Part shown: piece by piece, positions 44,143 to 54,400 of the stretch | How positions within the stretch are numbered: position 1 is the first letter of the stretch | Layout of the letters: every line of letters starts with the position of its first letter | Assembly: GCF_000373265.1 (NCBI RefSeq) | Contig: NZ_KB890765.1 | Location: 432,685 to 496,684 of the forward strand | Source of the DNA: Pontibacter roseus DSM 17521 | Lineage (GTDB): Bacteria > Bacteroidota > Bacteroidia > Cytophagales > Hymenobacteraceae | Reading direction: 5' to 3' | Length of the DNA: 64,000 nt | Position numbers and translations under genes: made by a program | Notes under the pieces: model-generated | Database searches by the model: none | Seen by the model: only the letters and a program-made list of their open reading frames with translations | What the model was told of the DNA's origin: nothing

Positions 44143-45398
44143 ACAGCAGACTCATAGTCGGTATAGCGAAGTCGCTGCTGCTGGCCCGCTGGCGGCAGAC
44201 GCTGGTGGCGGCCGTGGGGGTGACTTTCAGCATCGCCATGTTCATCACGCTGCTGGGCTTCATGAACGGGCTGAACGACCTGCTGGACGGCCTTATCCTC
44301 AACCGCACGCCGCACGTGCGCCTCTACAACGAGATAAAACCTAGCGACAACCAGCCGGTCAATGCCAGTGCTCAGTTCAGTGACTCCTACAATTTCATCA
44401 GCTCGGTGAAGTCAGGTATAAGCCGCCAGGAAATCTACGACAGTGGCCCTATCCTGCAGGCGGTGAAGGCAGACGCGCGGGTACTGGGCGCCACGCCCAA
44501 GCTCACGGCGCAGGTCTTCTTCAACGAAGGCACCATCGAGATTACGGGCGTCATCAACGGCGTGGACGTGGAGGAGGAGAGCCGGCTCTTCAACTTCCAG
44601 GACTACGTGACGGCAGGCAATTACATCGATGCCAAAAACGTGGCCAACAGCATCATCCTGGGCAATGGCCTGGCAGAAATATTGGTAGCCGACATCGGCG
44701 ATGTGGTGCAGGTGACAACCATACAGGGGGAGCGCTTCCCGCTGAAGGTAGTGGGCTATTTCCAATCGGGCATACAGGAAATTGACAAGGTGCAGAGCTA
44801 TGCCTCCATCAGCACCACCCAAAAGCTGCTGGGCAAGCCCGCCAATTACATGACCGACATACAGGTGAAACTGCACGAACTGGATATGGCGCCTGCCGTG
44901 GCCAAAGAGTACGAGCAGATTTTCAACATCGATGCCGAGGACATCCAGACGGCCAATGCCCAGTTTGACACGGGCAGCAGCATCCGCTCGCTCATCTCCT
45001 ATGCCGTGGGCATCACGCTCCTCATCGTGGCAGGATTCGGCATTTTCAACATCCTCAACATGATGATTTATGAGAAGATGGATTCCATCGCCATCCTCAA
45101 GGCCACGGGTTTCTCGGGCCGCGACGTAAACCTCATCTTCCTGCTGATTGCGCTGAGCATCGGCTTTTTCGGAGGCTTGGTTGGGCTCGTCATGGGTTTC
45201 GTCTTCTCCGTCATCATCGACAACATACCGTTCAACACGGCCGCGCTGCCCACTGTCAAAACATACCCTGTCAACTACAACCCGGTGTTCTACTTCATCG
45301 GTGGATTCTTTTCACTGATTACCACTTACCTGGCCGGTTTTTTCCCGGCGCGCAAGGCCAGCAGGGTGGACCCGGTCGAAATCATACGAGGCAAATAG
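44139..45398 (+). CDS. ABC transporter permease, FtsX/LolC-like
   Basis: A 419-residue permease with one N-terminal helix (WRQTLVAAVGVTFSIAMFITLLGFM), a periplasmic domain of about 250 residues, and three C-terminal helices carrying the FtsX signature (LIVAGFGIFNILNMMIYEKMDSIAILKATGFSGRDV). Topology is the LolC/MacB four-helix type. It overlaps the adaptor gene by 4 bp (ATGA) and is 2 bp from the ATPase gene, so the three are one operon. Likely a lipoprotein or small-molecule exporter; the substrate cannot be told. Confidence 0.9.
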   Translation: MNSRLIVGIAKSLLLARWRQTLVAAVGVTFSIAMFITLLGFMNGLNDLLDGLILNRTPHVRLYNEIKPSDNQPVNASAQFSDSYNFISSVKSGISRQEIYDSGPILQAVKADARVLGATPKLTAQVFFNEGTIEITGVINGVDVEEESRLFNFQDYVTAGNYIDAKNVANSIILGNGLAEILVADIGDVVQVTTIQGERFPLKVVGYFQSGIQEIDKVQSYASISTTQKLLGKPANYMTDIQVKLHELDMAPAVAKEYEQIFNIDAEDIQTANAQFDTGSSIRSLISYAVGITLLIVAGFGIFNILNMMIYEKMDSIAILKATGFSGRDVNLIFLLIALSIGFFGGLVGLVMGFVFSVIIDNIPFNTAALPTVKTYPVNYNPVFYFIGGFFSLITTYLAGFFPARKASRVDPVEIIRGK

Positions 45399-45399
45399 C

Positions 45400-46080
45400 A
45401 TGCAGGACATCATACTGGAGGCGAGGCACATCAACAAGCAGTTCCATGACCCGGTCACGGTGCAGGTGCTCACCGACATCACCTTCACGGTGAACAAAGG
45501 GGAGTTTGTGTCGGTCATCGGCAAGTCGGGTTGCGGCAAGTCCACGCTGCTCTACATCCTCTCCACCATGGACACTGACTACGACGGCGAGCTGCTGATT
45601 GACCAGGACCTGATGACGGGCAGGAGCGACACCGAGCTGGCCCGGGTGCGCAACGAAAAGATAGGTTTTGTGTTCCAGTTCCATTACCTGCTCAACGAGT
45701 TCACGGTGCTGCGGAACGTGATGCTGCCCGGCCTGAAGCTGGGCAGGTATAGCGAGCAGGAAGTGGAGCACCGGGCCCTGGAGCGGCTGAAAATGCTGGG
45801 CATCGAGCAATTGGCCAGCAAGCCTGCCTACCACATTTCGGGTGGCGAGAAGCAGCGGGTAGCCATTGCCCGCGCCCTCATCAACGACCCCCACATCATC
45901 ATGGGCGACGAGCCCACAGGCAACCTCGACGTGAAGAACAGCAACCTGGTGTTTGACATATTCAAGGAACTGTCAGAGGTGCATAACCAGACCCTCCTCA
46001 TCGTGACGCACGACCAGAGCTTCGCCGAAAACACCAGCCGCATCATCGAGATGGAGGACGGGCGCATCATCCGAGGCTGA
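45400..46080 (+). CDS. ABC transporter ATP-binding protein, LolD/MacB-like
   Basis: A 226-residue nucleotide-binding subunit: Walker A GKSGCGKS, signature ISGGEKQRVAIARAL, Walker B IIMGDEPTGNLD, and switch His in LIVTHDQSF. The sequence is typical of LolD/MacB-type ATPases that pair with FtsX permeases. It follows the permease gene directly (ATG at 45400). Downstream, two overlapping motif copies (46083-46097) fill the 26-bp gap to the convergent gene. Confidence 0.93.
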   Translation: MQDIILEARHINKQFHDPVTVQVLTDITFTVNKGEFVSVIGKSGCGKSTLLYILSTMDTDYDGELLIDQDLMTGRSDTELARVRNEKIGFVFQFHYLLNEFTVLRNVMLPGLKLGRYSEQEVEHRALERLKMLGIEQLASKPAYHISGGEKQRVAIARALINDPHIIMGDEPTGNLDVKNSNLVFDIFKELSEVHNQTLLIVTHDQSFAENTSRIIEMEDGRIIRG

Positions 46081-46082
46081 GC

Positions 46083-46097
46083 AGGTATAGGTATAGC
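46083..46097. repeat. Overlapping tandem copies of the iterated motif
   Basis: CAGGTATAGGTATAGCA holds two AGGTATAG octamers overlapping by two bases, in the spacer between the ATPase gene (ends 46080) and the amidotransferase (ends 46107). Confidence 0.85.
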
Positions 46098-46106
46098 ATT
46101 TAGCTA

Positions 46107-47024
46107 CTACGGCTCGGCTCCGGCCTCCAGCTCCTGGAGCACTTCCGCTTTGGGGTGGGCCAGCGCCTCCTGCATGTCCGCTTCTTCAATCTGCTGCTGC
46201 ACTTGCCGGGCCTGCTGCACCAGGGCCTGGAACAGGCGGCGGTGCTCTTTCAGCTGAATCAGGTACTCCGGGTGCCATTGCACACCAATCATGAAACTTT
46301 GGGCGGTGTGCTCAATTCCCTGCACCACTTGGTTGGGTTCCCGGGCCACGATGGCCATACCTTGGCCGGGTTCTTTCACCGCCTGGTTGTGGAGCGCGTT
46401 CACCTCCAACTCCTGCGTACCCAGCACCTGCTCCAATCGGCTGCCGGGCTGGATGCGTACGGTTTTGACGGGGAAGATGCTGGCTGGGTTGGGCGCTTCG
46501 GTATAGAAGTCGTGTAGGCGCTTGTAGAGCGTTCCGCGGAAGTAGACGTTCATCAGCTGGGCGCCGCGGCAGATGCCCATCACGGGCAGGTCTTTGCGCA
46601 CCGCCTGGTCAATAAGCTGGAATTCCAGGTGGTCGCGTTCCCGGTCAAGGCCGAAGGTGAGCTTCCGGCTCAGCAGCTTCCGAACCAGAAACACGGTCGG
46701 GTAATACACCCAGCGCACGAAGCGGCCAATCCGTTTCAAAGATGATTTGCCGGGCTGCTGCAGCGTCTTCTGCAGGTACTCGTCCAGCACGTGCTCCTGT
46801 TCGTAGGTACTGGGGTCTACGTCGGCGCCTCCTCCAATAATCAGCCCCTGCAGGCCATCTGCGGTACGGGGCCTGGCAGGCGTGATGCGCACCGGCCGGC
46901 CCCCGGCCAGCCACACCGACAGCGCCGTGAAAAACCAGGCGGCCCCGCCACCCCGGTCAGGCCCGGTGATGCCGATGGTGGGCCTGTCGCGGTTTATTCT
47001 GTTTTTGTGACTCAGGAAACCCAT
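46107..47024 (-). CDS. Class I glutamine amidotransferase / gamma-glutamyl hydrolase (peptidase C26)
   Basis: A 305-residue class I GATase-fold protein of the peptidase C26 type (gamma-glutamyl-GABA hydrolase family). Catalytic residues are Cys152 in MGICRGAQLMN, His251 and Glu253 in GVQWHPEYL. Family members hydrolyse gamma-glutamyl bonds or act as amide-nitrogen donors. The gene overlaps the amidoligase gene upstream by 13 bp, so the two are translated from one transcript and likely work in one pathway. An insertion around residues 85-125 holds two lysine-rich stretches. Substrate unknown. Confidence 0.8.
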   Translation of the reverse strand: MGFLSHKNRINRDRPTIGITGPDRGGGAAWFFTALSVWLAGGRPVRITPARPRTADGLQGLIIGGGADVDPSTYEQEHVLDEYLQKTLQQPGKSSLKRIGRFVRWVYYPTVFLVRKLLSRKLTFGLDRERDHLEFQLIDQAVRKDLPVMGICRGAQLMNVYFRGTLYKRLHDFYTEAPNPASIFPVKTVRIQPGSRLEQVLGTQELEVNALHNQAVKEPGQGMAIVAREPNQVVQGIEHTAQSFMIGVQWHPEYLIQLKEHRRLFQALVQQARQVQQQIEEADMQEALAHPKAEVLQELEAGAEP

Positions 47025-48016
47025 GTGTTTATTCTGTCAATCCATTTTGTCTCAAATCCCAGGAAAGAGTCCTTTTTCAGGTATAGGTACTCCTGGCACA
47101 TCTGCTCCAGCGTCGGCCTGTCGTGCGCCAGTTCCTCCACGGCCACCCAGTTGTTCCACTCTTTGGCCAGTGTCCAGTCCGGTAGCGCGATGGAGCTATT
47201 GGGTAGCCTGTAGTGGAAGGTGTCGCGGGCCTTCACCTTCCCCAGGTTGGTGTATGGCGACAGCGCTTCCTGGTCCAGCGCGGCAAAAAGCGGGTACATG
47301 TCCAGCGGCCGGTTGCGGTCGGGGTTGTGGGTATGGTAATCCTGTATGAAACGCTCCAGGTCCGGGCTATACCCGGTTTGCAGCACCAGCGCCGTGTAGG
47401 CGGCTGGGTAGGGGGCGATGAAGGGGCTCAGCCTGCGGGCCAGGTCGGTGTCGCCTACCCGGAGCAGCCAGGGGTATAGGAGCAGGAAAGCCCGCAGGTA
47501 GGCCAGCAGCGTGTCGGTGTCTTTGCTAGGAGTCTCCACATTGATATGGGTGCCAAAGGCATTGGTCGGGAACGACTCTGTTCCTTGCGCATGTTGCCGG
47601 TAGAGCGCCTCGCGCAGCTTTTCCAGTTGCTCCAACTGGGTGCAGGGGATGGGAGGGCAGGCAACTTCGTAAGGGAAGATTTTGCCGATGATGCGCTCCA
47701 GTGCCTCCTCTACTTCCGCCTCCAGCGTGCTTTCCCCCAGTTTCACCTCCTCCACGTGTATGTTGAAGGCCTCAAAAGCCTTCTTGTAGGATTTTTCGGT
47801 CAGCAGCGTCAGGTCGAACTCCACCGTGAAATCGCCCAACTCCGTGTCCTTCACCTGCAGCTTGAAACGGCTCTCCTGCTGCACCTCGCCTCCGTACAGC
47901 TCCTGAATCAATCGGGCAGACTCCTCAATCCCCACGTTCGAATACTCCAGCTCGAACCCCACCCGTCGCAGGCTTCCGGCTTCATTGTGCAATACAGGAG
48001 GTAACTTGAAGGCCAT
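47012..48016 (-). CDS. Amidoligase family protein (GCS/ATP-dependent COOH-NH2 ligase)
   Basis: A 334-residue protein of the amidoligase type (Amidoligase_2), related in fold to glutamine synthetase and glutamate-cysteine ligase. Marks: RVGFELEY (Glu22/Glu24, nucleotide-metal site) at the N-terminus, the YGGEV and FTVEFDLTLLTEKSYKKAFE segment, and FGTHINVETPSKDTDTLL (His157, Asn159). It should form an amide or isopeptide bond using ATP. The downstream overlapping gene is a class I GATase/peptidase C26, a pairing described for predicted peptide-modification or metabolite systems. Its substrate is unknown. The start at 48016 gives the clean N-terminus. Upstream and divergent is a gamma-glutamyltransferase. 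Confidence 0.78.
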   Translation of the reverse strand: MAFKLPPVLHNEAGSLRRVGFELEYSNVGIEESARLIQELYGGEVQQESRFKLQVKDTELGDFTVEFDLTLLTEKSYKKAFEAFNIHVEEVKLGESTLEAEVEEALERIIGKIFPYEVACPPIPCTQLEQLEKLREALYRQHAQGTESFPTNAFGTHINVETPSKDTDTLLAYLRAFLLLYPWLLRVGDTDLARRLSPFIAPYPAAYTALVLQTGYSPDLERFIQDYHTHNPDRNRPLDMYPLFAALDQEALSPYTNLGKVKARDTFHYRLPNSSIALPDWTLAKEWNNWVAVEELAHDRPTLEQMCQEYLYLKKDSFLGFETKWIDRINTWVS

Positions 48017-48262
48017 ATAGTTTCTTTTGGTAACACTTAGAAAACGTCAAAGGAAGGATTCTGTTCTGAGGTACAGCTGTTTCTAAGAGAAAACGGGACT
48101 GAAAGAGCAGAGCAAAACGGAAAAGCAGCAAAGCGGTAGAAGCCCTCTGGGCTAGGTATGACGGAACCCAAAAGGGCCTGTGCGGGTAAAGACTAGCATT
48201 ATCAAAAAAGGCCGGTGCAGGTATAATACGTTGGCCAGCCATCGGGTGAAACAGCAGAAACC

Positions 48263-49954
48263 GTGTATATCAGAATCGCTAGCTACCTTTTCATACTATT
48301 GGCAATCACGGCCTGTTCGGGCGGCGACATCCGCGAGAAGGGGCTCGTCACAGAGCAGGCCATGGTCGTGACAGCGCATCCGCTCGCCTCCGATGTGGGG
48401 AAAGCCGTGCTCCGCCGAGGCGGCAACGCAGTGGATGCGGCTGTGGCGGTGCAGTTCGCACTAGCCGTGGTATACCCCGATGCCGGCAACATCGGCGGGG
48501 GCGGGTTTCTGGTGCTGCGGCAGCAGGATGGCAGCGTGGACGCCTTGGATTACCGCGAGATGGCACCGGCGGCGGCACATCGCGACATGTACCTGGATGC
48601 GCAGGGGCAAGTGCTGACCGGCCTGAGCTTCAAGGGACACCTGTCCACCGGCGTGCCCGGAACGGTAGACGGCATGGTGGAGGCACATGCCAGGTATGGG
48701 AGCCTGCCTTGGCAGGACTTGCTGCAGCCCGCTGTCGACCTGGCCACCAGGGGTTTCCCGCTGACGGAGAAAGAGGCTGAGAAGCTCAACGAGCATCGGG
48801 AGGATTTTATACGGTATAGCACCACCCGCCCCGGGTTCATCTTAAAAGACCGCTGGCGCGAAGGGGACAAGCTGCGTTTGCCGGAACTGGCGCAGAGCCT
48901 GGCACGCATCCGGGACAAGGGGAGGGCCGGCTTTTACGAAGGTCCCACGGCCGACCTGCTGGCGGCAGAGATGGAGCGGGGCGGCGGTGTCATGACCAAA
49001 GAGGATTTGAAGAACTACAAATCCGTTTGGCGTCAGCCCATCACCCAGCAGGTGGGAGGCATCCACGTCATTTCCATGCCGCCGCCTTCCAGTGGCGGCA
49101 TCGCGCTTATCCAACTGCTCGCTATGGCAGAGGCCTACCCGTTGAAGGAATGGGGCTGGAACACAGCCAGGTATGCCCACTTACTCATTGAAGCTGAGCG
49201 TCGGGTATATGCAGATCGGGCCACCCACCTGGGCGACCCGGACTTCTATGACGTGCCGGTGGAGGAACTGCTGGACACCGCCTACATCCGCAGCAGGAGG
49301 AAGGGCATCTCTCTGGACAGAGCCACCGACAGTGAGTATGTGTCGGCAGGTATGGCAGCGCCGGTGGAGAGCCACCACACCACTCACTACTCCATCGTGG
49401 ACCCGCAGGGTAACGCCATTTCCGTCACCACGACGCTCAACAGCAGCTTCGGCTCCAAGGTGTATGTGGGCGGGGCCGGTTTCCTGCTGAACAACGAGAT
49501 GGATGATTTCAGTGCCAAGCCCGGATATCCAAACGACTATGGGCTGGTGGGCGGTGAGGCCAACGCTATCGCACCAGGAAAACGGATGCTCAGTTCCATG
49601 GCACCCACCATACTGGAGAAAGAGGGGGAGTTATTCATGGTGGTGGGCAGCATGGGAGGCTCCACCATCATCACCACGGTTTTCCAGATTATCCTCAATG
49701 TGACCACGCACGGCATGCCTATGCAGGGCGCGATAAACGCAGGCAGGTTCCACCACCAATGGAAGCCAGATTGGGTACTCTCGGAGTGGGGGAGCCTCGG
49801 CTTCTGGGACGGCTTGCGGCTGTGGCTGAAAGGGCATAAGGTTCTCCCGAAGCCGGGCGGCATCGGGCGGGCGGCTGGCATCCTGGTGCTGCCCGATGGC
49901 AGACTGGAAGGAGGCGCCGACCCCCGGGGCGACGATGCCTCGGCAGGTTTTTAA
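48263..49954 (+). CDS. ggt: Gamma-glutamyltransferase
   Basis: A 563-residue exported enzyme that cleaves or transfers gamma-glutamyl groups (glutathione or gamma-glutamyl peptides). The start is a GTG. A lipoprotein signal has Cys18 (LLAITAC). N-terminal landmarks are HPLASDVGKAVLRRGGNAVDAAVAVQFALAVVYP and GNIGGGGFLVL. The autocleavage site is the Thr in HTTHYSIVD (Thr373), and the small subunit continues GNAISVTTTLNSSFGSKVYV. The C-terminus carries FHHQWKPDWV and PKPGGIGRAAGILVLPDGRLEGGADPRGDDASAGF. It is divergent from the amidoligase/GATase pair, all three dealing with glutamyl-type amide bonds. Confidence 0.92.
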   Translation: MYIRIASYLFILLAITACSGGDIREKGLVTEQAMVVTAHPLASDVGKAVLRRGGNAVDAAVAVQFALAVVYPDAGNIGGGGFLVLRQQDGSVDALDYREMAPAAAHRDMYLDAQGQVLTGLSFKGHLSTGVPGTVDGMVEAHARYGSLPWQDLLQPAVDLATRGFPLTEKEAEKLNEHREDFIRYSTTRPGFILKDRWREGDKLRLPELAQSLARIRDKGRAGFYEGPTADLLAAEMERGGGVMTKEDLKNYKSVWRQPITQQVGGIHVISMPPPSSGGIALIQLLAMAEAYPLKEWGWNTARYAHLLIEAERRVYADRATHLGDPDFYDVPVEELLDTAYIRSRRKGISLDRATDSEYVSAGMAAPVESHHTTHYSIVDPQGNAISVTTTLNSSFGSKVYVGGAGFLLNNEMDDFSAKPGYPNDYGLVGGEANAIAPGKRMLSSMAPTILEKEGELFMVVGSMGGSTIITTVFQIILNVTTHGMPMQGAINAGRFHHQWKPDWVLSEWGSLGFWDGLRLWLKGHKVLPKPGGIGRAAGILVLPDGRLEGGADPRGDDASAGF

Positions 49955-49968
49955 GTATAGCCTATACC
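49955..49968. repeat. Short inverted motif-related palindrome
   Basis: GTATAG (49955-49960), C, CTATAC (49962-49967), right after the GGT stop codon. Contains a CTATACCTG copy. Confidence 0.6.
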
Positions 49969-50205
49969 TGTGCAGAGCGCTTGATTAAATTCTACAGGCT
50001 TCAGTAAACTCTCTTACAGTAACGAGCAGCAGGAGATGCATTTTTACTAAATTCCATGTTATAAATAATTTACGAATAGATTAGACAAAATCTACTTTAA
50101 TACGTTTAGCTATAAGATTAGAATTCTGTATCACAATAAGTGCTATGGTTTCTTCTGCAGTGCTGGTTTTTCATCTCCTGTTTTACCCTCCTTGCTACAG
50201 ATTGT

Positions 50206-51405
50206 ATGAATAAAGGCCTTGGGCACCTGTTCGATATAGCCAACAAAGAGAAAAGGACCATTATCGGTCTGATGTCCGGCACCTCACTGGACGGTCTCGA
50301 TATTGCCCTCTGCGAGTTTTCAGGACACGGCACCCAAACCCAACTGCACCTCCGCCAATTCACCACCATGCCGTATGACGCGGCCTTCAAGCAGGAGGTA
50401 AAAGCGATTTTCTCGAAGTGGCAGGTAGACTTGGAGAAGGTATGCCTGCTGCACGCCTACATCGGTAGCTTCCATGCCGAACTCATCAACCAAAGCCTGC
50501 AGCAGTGGGGTATAACGCCAGCCGAGGTGGACGTGATTGCCAGCCACGGCCAAACCATTTACCATGCGCCGGCCTCGCTGCACGGGATAGCAGGTATGCC
50601 GAACGCTACGCTGCAGATAGGGGACGGGGACCACATCTCAGTGAAGACCGGCATCATCACCTTAAGCGATTTCAGGCAGAAGCACATTGCGGCCGGCGGA
50701 GAGGGCGCTCCCTTGGCGGTATACGGCGATTACCTGCTCTTCTCGAAGCTGGGACAGAACCGCATCATGCTCAACATAGGGGGTATTGCCAACTTCACCT
50801 TCCTGCCCGGCGACCTCGATACCACCCGCATTTTCTCTACGGATGTAGGGCCTGGCAACACTCTGATGGATGCCTATGTGCAGGCGCATTTCCCGGGCAC
50901 CTACTACGATGCTGATTCTAAAATCGCGGCACGTGGCAGGTATAGCCCCGCCTTGGTGGACGCGCTGCTGGACCACCCTTTCTTTGAGCAAGGCTTCCCG
51001 AAAACCACAGGGCCCGAACTCTTCAATCTGCTATACCTGGAAGAGGCGCAGCGGAAGTCCGGAACAACCGGCTTGGCTCCTGAGGATGTCATGGCCAGCC
51101 TGAACCGCTTCTCGGCCAGTGGCATCTGCCAGGCCTTGGATAGAACGCTGCAGGGGGAGGAGTTTGAGATATACCTGAGTGGGGGCGGCATGCACAACCC
51201 GCTGCTGCTACAGAACATAAACGAGCTGCTTGGCAAAGTGGAGGTGCGGGACACAGCCGAATTGGGGGTGCCTCCGGATGCTAAGGAAGCGGTGCTGTTT
51301 GCCACGCTGGCCAACGAATGCCTGGTAGGGGAACGGATAGACTTTGGTCCGGGGCAGATGCGGGTGCCGTCTGTGCTCATGGGCAAAATCAGCCTGCCAG
51401 CCTAA
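50206..51405 (+). CDS. anmK: Anhydro-N-acetylmuramic acid kinase
   Basis: A 399-residue kinase that converts anhydroMurNAc to MurNAc-6-phosphate in peptidoglycan recycling. Family landmarks: IIGLMSGTSLDGLDIALCEF (nucleotide-binding loop), HGQTIYHAP, GDGDHISVKTGI, NIGGIANFTFLP, STDVGPGNTLMD, and YLSGGGMHNPLLLQNI. The start at 50206 (MNKGLGHL) is chosen because the first hydrophobic stretch of the longer ORF lacks family similarity. The SusC/SusD pair follows with a 50-bp gap; no etherase (MurQ) is visible nearby. Whether GGT and AnmK share a transcript is not known. Confidence 0.92.
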   Translation: MNKGLGHLFDIANKEKRTIIGLMSGTSLDGLDIALCEFSGHGTQTQLHLRQFTTMPYDAAFKQEVKAIFSKWQVDLEKVCLLHAYIGSFHAELINQSLQQWGITPAEVDVIASHGQTIYHAPASLHGIAGMPNATLQIGDGDHISVKTGIITLSDFRQKHIAAGGEGAPLAVYGDYLLFSKLGQNRIMLNIGGIANFTFLPGDLDTTRIFSTDVGPGNTLMDAYVQAHFPGTYYDADSKIAARGRYSPALVDALLDHPFFEQGFPKTTGPELFNLLYLEEAQRKSGTTGLAPEDVMASLNRFSASGICQALDRTLQGEEFEIYLSGGGMHNPLLLQNINELLGKVEVRDTAELGVPPDAKEAVLFATLANECLVGERIDFGPGQMRVPSVLMGKISLPA

Positions 51406-51452
51406 TTGAAATCAACTTATAAACCAGAATATGTACAGTACTAATTGAAATC
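51402..51452. repeat. Direct repeat CTAATTGAAATC
   Basis: 12-bp exact copies at 51402-51413 (overlapping the anmK stop codon) and 51441-51452, the second ending 3 bp before the SusC ATG at 51456. Confidence 0.7.
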
Positions 51453-51455
51453 GCT

Positions 51456-54400
51456 ATGAGAGAATTTTACTTGAGTGGGTGGCTTACCATCAAGGCAACC
51501 CTGCTGTGTACGCTCTTGCTGCTGAGTCAGGTGGCAGTCGCGCAAAACACACCCTTCGTCGTATCGGGTACCGTGACGGATGCCCGCACCAAAGCCCCTC
51601 TGCCAGGCGTCGTCGTCCGGTTTCAGAACAACAACGTCGCCACGGCCACCGATGCCAGCGGGCAGTACAACCTGTCCGCCAACCTGCCAGCCGGCACTTA
51701 CCAGCTGATTTTCTCCTTTGTCGGGTTCAAGCCGGAGACACGCCAGGTGGTGCTGGGTAATGCGCCCACCGTCAGCCTGGATGCCCAACTGAGCGAGGAT
51801 ATTGTAGGGCTGGAGGAAGTGGTGGTAACGGGTACTTCGGTGGCTACGAGCAAGAAACAGCTGGGCAATGCCATCTCCACCGTCTCGGCCGCTGCACTCG
51901 AAAACAGTGTGGCCACCTCCGTGGACCAGGCCCTGGCCGGCAAGGTGGCCGGTGCCCAGATTTCACAGAACTCCGGCAACCCCGCCGGTGGTATCAGCGT
52001 GCGCCTGCGGGGCACGAGCACGGTGGTAGGCTCAGGTGACCCGCTCTACATCGTGGATGGCGTCATCATCAACAACGGCTCCCCTGAACTCATTGACCTG
52101 GGAGGCTATGCGCAGAACCGATTGGTGGACATCAACCCGAACGACATCGACCGCATCGAGATTATCAAAGGGGCGGCGGCGGCGGCTATCTATGGCTCGC
52201 GGGCCAGCAACGGCGTGGTGCAGATATTCACGAAACGCGGCAAGGAAGGAAAGCCACAGGTGGCTGTCTCGACGCAGTTCAGGGTGAGTGAAGTACGCAA
52301 GACGCTGGAGTATAACGACTATCCCTTCCGCTTCGTCAACACGCTGGCCGCAGACCTGACGCAGGAGCCGGTGCAGCGCTACGATTACCAGGACAAGATT
52401 TTCCGCACTGCCTACGGCACGGAGAACAACCTTTCTGTTTCGGGGGGCAGTGCCAAGACGCAGTACTTCATGAGCGGCAACTACCTGCGCAACCAGGGCA
52501 TCATCGATAACACACAGTTCACGCGGGGTGGTGCCAGGGTGCGTATCGACCAGACGCTGAATGACTGGATATCCGTGTCGCTGGGAGCCAACTACGTGCT
52601 CAGCACCAGCCAGGAGATTCCGAACGGAGGGCTGCTGGAGACATATGGTGCATTGACCGGCTTCATCTTCAGCAACAACTTCATCAATCCCAATCCAGAC
52701 CCTGTGACAGGGGTCTTTCCTTCCACTGCCCCGACGGCCATTTTGCGGCGCACCAACCCACTGGAGGCTATTGAGCGGTTCGACTTTGAGCAGCGTACCA
52801 ACCGTTTCATCGGGGACTTCCAGCTGAGCCTGACGCCCATCAACAACCTGAACATCAATTATGTGCTGGGCTACGACAACTCCACCCAGATTGCGACCGG
52901 TTTTATACCGGCAGGTAACACCACGCCTTCTTACAACACGGGCTACTCCCGCCGCGCCGACAGGACCTCTTACCTGCTCAACAACGACCTGAACGTCTCC
53001 TACCGCACATTTTTGTCGGATTGGCTGGAGTCAACTTCGGGTATAGGCGCCACGGCGCAACTGGAGAAATATTACACCACCGGCATCAGCGCCACGCAGC
53101 TTGGCCCCATCGCCGAGATTGCCACGGGAGCCACCGTGGTGTCAGGGGAGGAAAGGGGCGACATCAACATACTCGGTTTCTTCGCCCAGCAGACCTTTGG
53201 CATCGGGGACCGTCTGTTTCTGACGGGTGCTGGCCGCTACGATGTGTCGTCTGTGTTTGGGGAGGAGGAGAGGTGGCAGTTCTACCCGAAGCTGAGCGGA
53301 AGCTACCTGATTTCTAATGAAGGGTTCTGGCAGAATATGGCGACTGTGATACCTATACTCAAGCTGAGGGCTTCCTACGGGCAGGCTGGTAACCTGACGG
53401 CCATTCGGGCATTTGACAGGTATACGAGCTATAACCCTGTTTCTCTGCCAGGTCTGCCGGGCGTTGCCTCTGCTCCTCTGCTAGGGAACCCCGGCATCAA
53501 ACCGGAACGGCAAATCGAGAAGGAAGTGGGTGTGGACATGAGTCTGCTTAATGGCAGACTCGGACTGGAATTCTCCTACTACAAGAAAGATGTGGAGGAC
53601 CTGCTGCTGTTCATCAACCTCAATCCAAGCATCGGTTTTCTGAACCAGTATGCCAATGTGGGTACCATGACCAACAAGGGGATTGAGCTGATGCTGACCG
53701 GTGTCCCGCTACAGTCGGAAAGAATGCGTTGGACCTCCACCCTGATATACTCCAGAAACAAGAATGAACTGAATGATATACCGGGAGGCGTGGTGACGTT
53801 CCCAGGTGGTTTCGGGCAGGTGGCGGCCGTGAACGGATACCCTATAGGGGCCTTCTACAGCACCTACTTTGCCCGTAACGAGGATGGGTCGCTGCTGCTC
53901 ACCCCGTCAGGCCTGCCGCAGCCGGAGCGCATAGGCCGCAACCCGGAAACAGGGCAGCCGACGGGCGCTACCCGACCGAAAGTGATTGGTGACCCGAACC
54001 CGGACTGGACAGGTTCCTGGGTGAATGAGCTGACGGTAGGCAACAGCTTGTCCTTCCGCACGCAGTTTGATGCGGCCTATGGGTTTGATGTGTTCAACTT
54101 CACCCGCCGCGTAGGAGAACGCGACCTGTACGGTGGCCTGGCTGGCTATGAGCCGGAGCTGAGAGGAGAGGTGCCCAAAGGCACTTCGGCTGCCTTGTTC
54201 GGCATCTTTGAGAACTACATCGAAGACGGGTCCTACATCAAGCTGCGGGAGGTGTCGGTTGCCTATGATTTCAAGCCGCCCTTCCTGGGGGGCAGCAATG
54301 TGCGACTCAGCCTGGCAGGACGCAACCTGTTCTCTATTGACGACTACAGCGGCTACGACCCAGAGGTGAACGCGGCCGGCCAGACCAACGCGGTGCGTGG

